Shown one piece after another: positions 45,094 through 49,633 of a stretch of DNA of 49,633 nt. Position numbers and translations under genes: made by a program. This stretch comes from Chloroflexota bacterium (GTDB lineage: Bacteria; Chloroflexota; Anaerolineae; Aggregatilineales; Phototrophicaceae). How positions within the stretch are numbered: the stretch's first letter is position 1; every line of letters begins with the position of its first letter. The stretch is taken from the NCBI GenBank assembly GCA_026707665.1, contig JAPOWK010000021.1, forward strand, positions 1 to 49,633, given 5' to 3'. The notes below the pieces were generated by a model. The model was not told the origin of the DNA. It ran no database searches and saw only the letters and a list, made by a program, of their open reading frames with translations.

Positions 45094-46278
45094 CTATGAA
45101 AGAAGCGCTGGCAGGAAACCGCCGACGAAGGCGTCGCCCAAGCCAATAGTGGTAGCGTTCGCCTGCTCGACATCCGCCACCGGCACACAGAAGAGATCGC
45201 CTCCACCCATCGCATTGATCGCCTTGGCGAACTCCGCATTTTCATCGCTAGGCGCCCGATTCTTGATTTCGCGGTGATTCGCGATAGTGAAGCCGTCGCC
45301 GTAACGAAATCGCGTCGTCGCCATGGTCACGCCCGCTTTCAAGGCCGCTGCAAACTCGTGGGCGCCATCACCATGGGCAAGCGCCCAATTCCCGGTGTGC
45401 AACACGATAGCAGCCGCCGGAATGATCCGATGCAGCTCGTCAAGCGCCCGTCGCACTTGGTCCGCGTCGCGCAGATCTACCCTGCGCTTGAGATGTTCTT
45501 GCAACTCATCTTCGTTCATGCTGTAAATGCGGATATTCCGCCCGAGAGTGCGATAAACCACTTGCCGAAACCGGGGATCGAAATAGCCCCCGTCTTCAAG
45601 GAAAACCTTGGCGCGGTCCGGCAGCCGCGCCAACATGCGCGACACCCTTGCCAGGCGGTCCTCCAATTGCCGCTGATCCTGCATCGCGTTGAAGCCGGAA
45701 ATCAACATCACCTCGGCATCGGCGACCAGATCAACAAACTCCGGCGCGATCCTCATCGAGATACGGTCGGCGTTGCAGTGGTAAATGAGCCGGTTGGGCT
45801 GAGGCGCGCGAATATCAATCTCGCTGGCGCATACGCGGTCGCCCGCGCCAAACTGTACAATCAAATGGGGATATACACTGTCCCGCGAATTGCTGCACAC
45901 GTATGGACTATCGGACGGAATCAAGCGACGCACATGGTCATTCAGCGTGATTAGATGCAACGCCGACCGATGCCCAAGCTTCCGCATGGCGATGGCGGCG
46001 CGGACGGAAGTCCCGCCGAGCGTGATTTCATTCTCGAAGCGCGCGGCGAATCGCTCTATGAGCGCCGAGTCGCGAACGAAGCGCTCTCCCCCTTCAGCCC
46101 TTTTCATGAAGCCAAGAATTGAAACCAGCAGGTCGCGCTCCGACTCAACTGGGCGGCGCGTATGCAATTCGTCTGGGCGGATCTGAAAATGGATGACGAG
46201 ATCTTCTAGAACCGCGCTGTTCCACACGATCTCGTAATCGACGTTGTTGCAGAAACCAAGCGCAATTCTTTCGCTCAT
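45094..46278 (-). CDS. ADP-dependent glucokinase/phosphofructokinase family sugar kinase
   Basis: A 394-aa ribokinase-fold kinase that resembles the ADP-dependent (ADPGK/PfkC) family: an N-terminal GFCNNVDYEIVW strand, a GGTSVRAAIAMRKLG substrate loop, the block YSMNEDELQEHL, the HTGNWALAHG strand, and the C-terminal catalytic GLGDAFVGGF in place of the GxGD of archaeal enzymes. ADP rather than ATP as donor is inferred from the family. Glucokinase versus phosphofructokinase activity cannot be told. The ATG at 46278 is chosen; the longer frame to 46368 runs through an intergenic repeat. It lies 97 nt after an aldolase gene in a sugar-transport operon, which suggests the kinase feeds the aldolase. 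It converges with selB. Confidence 0.75.
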   Translation of the reverse strand: MSERIALGFCNNVDYEIVWNSAVLEDLVIHFQIRPDELHTRRPVESERDLLVSILGFMKRAEGGERFVRDSALIERFAARFENEITLGGTSVRAAIAMRKLGHRSALHLITLNDHVRRLIPSDSPYVCSNSRDSVYPHLIVQFGAGDRVCASEIDIRAPQPNRLIYHCNADRISMRIAPEFVDLVADAEVMLISGFNAMQDQRQLEDRLARVSRMLARLPDRAKVFLEDGGYFDPRFRQVVYRTLGRNIRIYSMNEDELQEHLKRRVDLRDADQVRRALDELHRIIPAAAIVLHTGNWALAHGDGAHEFAAALKAGVTMATTRFRYGDGFTIANHREIKNRAPSDENAEFAKAINAMGGGDLFCVPVADVEQANATTIGLGDAFVGGFLPALLS

Positions 46279-46290
46279 GGCAAGTGGGAA

Positions 46291-46366
46291 TCTGTAGGGG
46301 CGTGACTTGTCTCGCCCGTCTTGGCGATACGATACGTTTTCCGGCGAGTCACCGCCTCGCCCCTTC
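46291..46366. repeat. Intergenic palindromic repeat unit, copy 2
   Basis: The gap between the kinase and aldolase genes carries an imperfect inverted pair. One end is TGTAGGGGCGTGACTTGTCTCGCC from 46293 and the other GGCGAGTCACCGCCTCGCCCCT at 46343-46364, whose complement also reads AGGGGCGAGGCGGTGACTCGCC. The second end is 21/22 identical to 8742-8763. The pair resembles a small dispersed repeat. Translating it gives a spurious kinase N-terminus. Confidence 0.6.
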
Positions 46367-46374
46367 AATCGTCG

Positions 46375-47235
46375 TCAATAGAGCGCCGCTTTGCCCGTCG
46401 TGCTGAACAGGTCGAATTTCTGGCGGCAGACGACCTTCATCGCCTCAATGCAGGGCGGATAAATGCTGCTCGGTTCGCGCAATATCGGATTCTGCAATAC
46501 CTCGCGCGCCTTCTGATAAAAGGCGTTCTTCATATCCGCGGAAATATTAATCTTGCAGATGCCCAGCGCGACCGCTTGCGCGATTTCCGCGTCGGGATTG
46601 CCCGAGCCCCCATGCAGCACCAGCGGGATTTCAACCTTGGCGCTGATATCTCGAAGCAGATCCAGGCGTATCTCCGGCTTCATGTCCTTCGGGTACAAGC
46701 CATGCGATGTGCCGATGGCGACCGCCAGCGTATCGACATCGGTCGCGTCCACAAACATCTTCACCTGATCCGGTTCGACGAAGACGACCTCGTCCGCGCC
46801 TGCTTCTGCCTCTTCATCAAGCTCGCCAATCGTGCCCAATTCGCCCTCAACAGACACATTTACGGCGTGCGCCAGCGCCGTAATCTCCTTGCAGGCGGCG
46901 ATATTTTCTTCCAGCGGCAGCATCGATTTGTCCATCATGACGGACGTAAAACCGACGCGAATGGCGCCCATCACTTGCTCCAGCGACGAACCATGATCAA
47001 GGTGAATCACCACCGGTACCGTCGCCTCATGCGCCAGCTCCAGCGCCATCTTGACGAATGCCTTGCCCACAAAAGCCAACTCGTCGGGATGGATGGCGAT
47101 GATGACCGGCGCGCGGGCATCTTCCGCCGCCTCTAGCGCGCCGCTAAGCAGCATATTGCTGCTGATGTTGTAGGCCGGTACGGCGAACTGGTTCGCGCGG
47201 GCAACCGTCAGCATGTCCTTCATATTCATTAACAT
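46375..47235 (-). CDS. Class II fructose-bisphosphate / tagatose-bisphosphate aldolase family
   Basis: Zn-dependent class II aldolase cleaving a ketose-1,6-bisphosphate to DHAP and glyceraldehyde 3-phosphate. Seen: HLDHG (metal His and catalytic Asp), GTSHG, and HGGSG with the metal and phosphate site. NISADMKNAF is the second phosphate-binding block. 286 aa, the compact FbaA/GatY/KbaY size. The exact sugar is not decidable. Start is ambiguous among ATGs at 47235, 47229 and 47223, with no strong Shine-Dalgarno. It lies between the permeases and the ADP-type kinase, fitting a transport - phosphorylation - cleavage pathway. Confidence 0.9.
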   Translation of the reverse strand: MLMNMKDMLTVARANQFAVPAYNISSNMLLSGALEAAEDARAPVIIAIHPDELAFVGKAFVKMALELAHEATVPVVIHLDHGSSLEQVMGAIRVGFTSVMMDKSMLPLEENIAACKEITALAHAVNVSVEGELGTIGELDEEAEAGADEVVFVEPDQVKMFVDATDVDTLAVAIGTSHGLYPKDMKPEIRLDLLRDISAKVEIPLVLHGGSGNPDAEIAQAVALGICKINISADMKNAFYQKAREVLQNPILREPSSIYPPCIEAMKVVCRQKFDLFSTTGKAALY

Positions 47236-47284
47236 GATGGCATCTTTATCTCGTGGTGGTCGGATAAAACTTGCGGCGCCCAGT

Positions 47285-48127
47285 TTACCCTTTTACCGAC
47301 CCAGCGGACATACCGGCGATGAAATAGCGCTGGAACAAGAGGAAGAGTATCAAAACCGGCAGCGAGCCAAGCACACTCAGCGCCAGCATCTGATTCCACT
47401 CAAAGGAATGCTGCCCCATCAGCAAGTGGATGCCAATCGGAACCGTGCGCATGTCGTTCGTTCGCGTCAAGGTAAGCGCGAAGAGGAATTCATTCCAGGC
47501 CAGCATGAATGTGTAAACGCCAACGGCGACAATCCCGGGCAGCGAAATCGGTACCAGAATGCGCCAGAGCGTCACAAAGCTGCCGCCGCCGTCGATCATG
47601 ACCGCTTCGTCCAAATCGCGCGGCAAAGTATTGAAATAACCGGTCATCATGATGATTGCGTATGAGAGCGTGAACACCATGTACGTCAGCACGAGCGCGG
47701 CATAAGAGTTATAAATCCCCAGCCAGACGATCAGCCCAAAATAAGGAATCATCAGCGTGATCGGCGGCACCGATTGTACGCCGATGATGATCAGACTCAG
47801 GACTTTCTTGAAACGAAAATCGTAGCGGCTTAAGCTGTAGCCCGCCAGGATGCTGGTGACGACGGTGCAAATTGTCACAAGAATCGCGACCAGGTAACTG
47901 TTGAAAAAGAAGCGTAACTGCCCCGGATCACTCAACACTGCCTCATATGCCTGAAAGGAAAACGACTCATCGATCAAGGCAGGCGGATAGGCGAAAATTT
48001 CCAGGTTGGACTTGAAAGACGAAGACACCATCCAAAGCACCGGCAAACCGGCAAAGCACGCGCCGAGGATTAGCGCGATCCAGACCAAAATCTTCCTGAC
48101 AAGTATTTGCCTGCGGCTGCCAATCAT
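47285..48127 (-). CDS. Sugar ABC transporter permease (MalG-like)
   Basis: A 280-aa inner-membrane permease of carbohydrate-uptake ABC systems (CUT1). Six hydrophobic helices are apparent, beginning at residues about 10-35. The cytoplasmic EAA loop reads EAVMIDGGGSFVTLWRILVP. The C-terminus ends with QRYFIAGMSAGSVKG, typical of MalG-type subunits. It starts 2 nt after the stop of the other permease gene. The ATPase subunit is not encoded here and may be shared. Confidence 0.92.
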   Translation of the reverse strand: MIGSRRQILVRKILVWIALILGACFAGLPVLWMVSSSFKSNLEIFAYPPALIDESFSFQAYEAVLSDPGQLRFFFNSYLVAILVTICTVVTSILAGYSLSRYDFRFKKVLSLIIIGVQSVPPITLMIPYFGLIVWLGIYNSYAALVLTYMVFTLSYAIIMMTGYFNTLPRDLDEAVMIDGGGSFVTLWRILVPISLPGIVAVGVYTFMLAWNEFLFALTLTRTNDMRTVPIGIHLLMGQHSFEWNQMLALSVLGSLPVLILFLLFQRYFIAGMSAGSVKG

Positions 48128-48128
48128 T

Positions 48129-49055
48129 TTATTCGTCCACCATGCGCTGGCTGCGCACGTAAAAGATCGCTACAAAAGTGCAAATCACCAAGATCACCAT
48201 TGCCGTCGCCGACGCTTCTGAATAATCATACTTACTGAAGGCTGTCTTATAGGTATAAGTGCTCAAGACCTCGGTATTGCGTCCGCCCCCGGTGGTCATC
48301 CAGACCAAAGTAAACTGATGTATCGTCCAGATGAAATCGAGCAGCGCCAGGCTGATAATAATCGGTCTTAGCTGTGGCAGCGTAATGTGCCAGAAAAGCT
48401 GCCAGGCATTGCCGCCATCGACTCGGCCCGCTTCATACAAATCATCAGGAATGCCTTGTAATCCGGCGAGAAAACTAACCAGGTAGAATGGGTAGCCAGA
48501 CCAGATGTTAATGAAGGTCACCGCGTGTATCGCCACTTTCCGGTCGCTGAGCCACTCCACCAATTCTGGTATCAGCCCGAACTCAAGCAATACAAAATTG
48601 ATGACACCGTGTGGATTCATCAATAGACGCCAAAGAATGGCAATGATGGAGGCTGTGAATACCCAGGGAAGAATGTAAATGACCCGGAAAAACGCCTTTA
48701 CATTGGTGCTGAGCAGCCTCGAATTCAGCAACAATGCGAACGACAAGCCAATGAGGAAGTGCACAATGACACTGGCAAGCGCGAAGTACAAGGTATTGCT
48801 CACCGCCGCGCGGAACTTGCGGTGCGTGAGCACCTCCTCATAATTCTCCAATCCGACAAATTCAGGTGGATTGGGATTCACTATGACGTTATCAAACAAG
48901 GAATAGAGGAAAACCGTCACGATCGGCACGACGGTCAAAACCGCCAGCAATATTAGGGTCGGTGAAAGGTAGGCGTAGGGTAAGAACTTGCGCTTGCGCT
49001 GCTCCCACCCGCTGTGCGAGGATGGATTGACTTCGGACGGACTGACGCTAACCAT
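48129..49055 (-). CDS. Sugar ABC transporter permease (MalF/UgpA-like)
   Basis: A 308-aa CUT1 permease. After a basic stretch (EQRKRKFLPYAYLSPTLILL) it has six membrane helices, and its EAA loop reads EAGRVDGGNAWQLFWHITLP. It pairs with the MalG-like permease. The ATG at 49055 has GGAG 6 nt upstream; a longer frame to 49106 adds residues without a good start signal. It lies 88 nt downstream of the binding-protein gene on the same strand. Confidence 0.92.
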   Translation of the reverse strand: MVSVSPSEVNPSSHSGWEQRKRKFLPYAYLSPTLILLAVLTVVPIVTVFLYSLFDNVIVNPNPPEFVGLENYEEVLTHRKFRAAVSNTLYFALASVIVHFLIGLSFALLLNSRLLSTNVKAFFRVIYILPWVFTASIIAILWRLLMNPHGVINFVLLEFGLIPELVEWLSDRKVAIHAVTFINIWSGYPFYLVSFLAGLQGIPDDLYEAGRVDGGNAWQLFWHITLPQLRPIIISLALLDFIWTIHQFTLVWMTTGGGRNTEVLSTYTYKTAFSKYDYSEASATAMVILVICTFVAIFYVRSQRMVDE

Positions 49056-49142
49056 GCCTACTCCGATTAGGCTGAGGCGGCCAGTAAACTGCGCTGGCCG
49101 CTTCAACCAAAGAACTCACGAGAAGTACCGGTTCCGGAGCGC

Positions 49143-49633
49143 TTACGAGAAGATGTCTTCCCACTCTTCTTGTGCGATTTCCAGGAACTCGTCCAACTCC
49201 ATTTCGCCTTCCAGATATAGCTGGAACGGCTCATCGAATTGACGCATCAGCTCTTCCGCGGCGGGCAGCCCGGTGAATTCATTCGCCAGGTAGCCTTCCT
49301 GGAAGATCTCAAAGGCGGTCATGAAGAGTTGATCGGTCTGAATGAAGTCCGGCGTCGCGTTGACATTGCCCGGGAAGGCATTGGCAATCGACGTCAGCTT
49401 CGTGTTGCCTTCGACGCTTGTCAAGTAATCGATCAGCTTCCAGGCTTCCGCTTTGTGCTCGGTATTGGCGCTGATGCCAATGCCCCAGGAGGCGTAAGGC
49501 AAACCGCGCGGACCATCGTAGCCTTCAGCCGCCGGCAGCGCGGTGATATCAAAGTTCAAATCCGGATTGCGCTCGCGGATCAGCGTGAAGTGCGCCAGCG
49601 TGTTGATGATCATGGCGACGCGCTCGTTCACGA
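49143..49633 (-). CDS. Sugar ABC transporter substrate-binding protein, 5' part cut by window edge
   Basis: C-terminal 163 or so residues of a family 1 extracellular solute-binding protein. The stretch ALPAAEGYDGPRGLPYASWGIGISANTEHKAEAWKLIDYLTSVEGNTK is typical of carbohydrate-binding lipoproteins, where the second lobe holds a Gly-rich hinge and a helical aromatic cap. The frame is open to the window end, so signal peptide and N-terminal lobe lie outside. It heads the transporter - aldolase - kinase unit. Substrate unknown. Confidence 0.9.
   Translation of the reverse strand, partial: VNERVAMIINTLAHFTLIRERNPDLNFDITALPAAEGYDGPRGLPYASWGIGISANTEHKAEAWKLIDYLTSVEGNTKLTSIANAFPGNVNATPDFIQTDQLFMTAFEIFQEGYLANEFTGLPAAEELMRQFDEPFQLYLEGEMELDEFLEIAQEEWEDIFS

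Noticed and set aside
46279..46368. A 30-residue N-terminal extension of the ADP-type kinase
   Set aside because: It translates the intergenic palindromic repeat; the sequence is typical of mis-annotated repeat read-through.

Overview
The window is a dense bacterial chromosome segment of moderately high GC, made up mostly of amino-acid biosynthesis genes. It contains one tRNA, no rRNA, no CRISPR array, no insertion sequence and no phage genes. No marker fixes the taxon. I suspect a Chloroflexota (Anaerolineae-like) relative from three weak hints: the BTAD-type regulator, the style of the C-terminal Cys-Pro-Pro-Cys-Trp region in the DsbA-like protein, and the SxtJ/NodU/DUF5989 trio. Treat this as a guess.

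Layout. 1-5.3 kb: homoserine kinase (cut by the window edge) divergent from threonine synthase, a SAM-I riboswitch-controlled trans-sulfuration PLP enzyme, and murA. 5.3-16.6 kb (minus strand): one long branched-chain amino-acid operon in the order leader peptide - ilvE - ilvB - ilvN - ilvC - leuA - leuC - leuD - cimA - leuB, driven by a near-consensus promoter and a complete transcription attenuator. 16.7-19.4 kb: argG-argH. 19.5-23.1 kb: a small unknown protein, a GT4 glycosyltransferase, a BioF2/CelD-like acetyltransferase and a two-domain sulfurtransferase. 23.2-26.5 kb: a hydrolase/acyl-CoA synthetase fusion and a stand-alone Lon-N domain protein. 26.6-30.6 kb: an SGNH (AlgX/AlgJ-like) protein, an SxtJ-like membrane protein, a NodU-type carbamoyltransferase, a DUF5989 protein and another small membrane protein. 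30.6-32.9 kb: gyrB and tRNA-Arg(UCU), divergently promoted. 32.9-36.8 kb: a BTAD regulator, a second acyl-CoA ligase and a hot-dog thioesterase. 36.9-38.7 kb: a secreted tandem DsbA-like protein. 38.8-41.7 kb (minus): hisH-hisA-hisF-hisI-hisE behind a his leader peptide with four consecutive His codons and a terminator. 42-45 kb: a coiled-coil protein and SelB. 45-49.6 kb (minus): a sugar ABC transporter (binding protein cut by the edge, two permeases), a class II aldolase and an ADP-dependent-type sugar kinase.

The main story is RNA-level control of amino-acid synthesis. Three separate sensors occur in under 40 kb: a SAM-I riboswitch with terminator (methionine/SAM), a Val/Leu/Ile-codon attenuator whose 1:2, 2:3 and 3:4 pairings can all be read in the sequence, and a His-codon attenuator. 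Further items worth a look are two tiny tandem ORFs between ilvC and leuA with an extended Shine-Dalgarno complementary to the leuA start region, the ADP-dependent kinase in a bacterial sugar operon, the carbamoyltransferase membrane module, and the hydrolase-ligase fusion.
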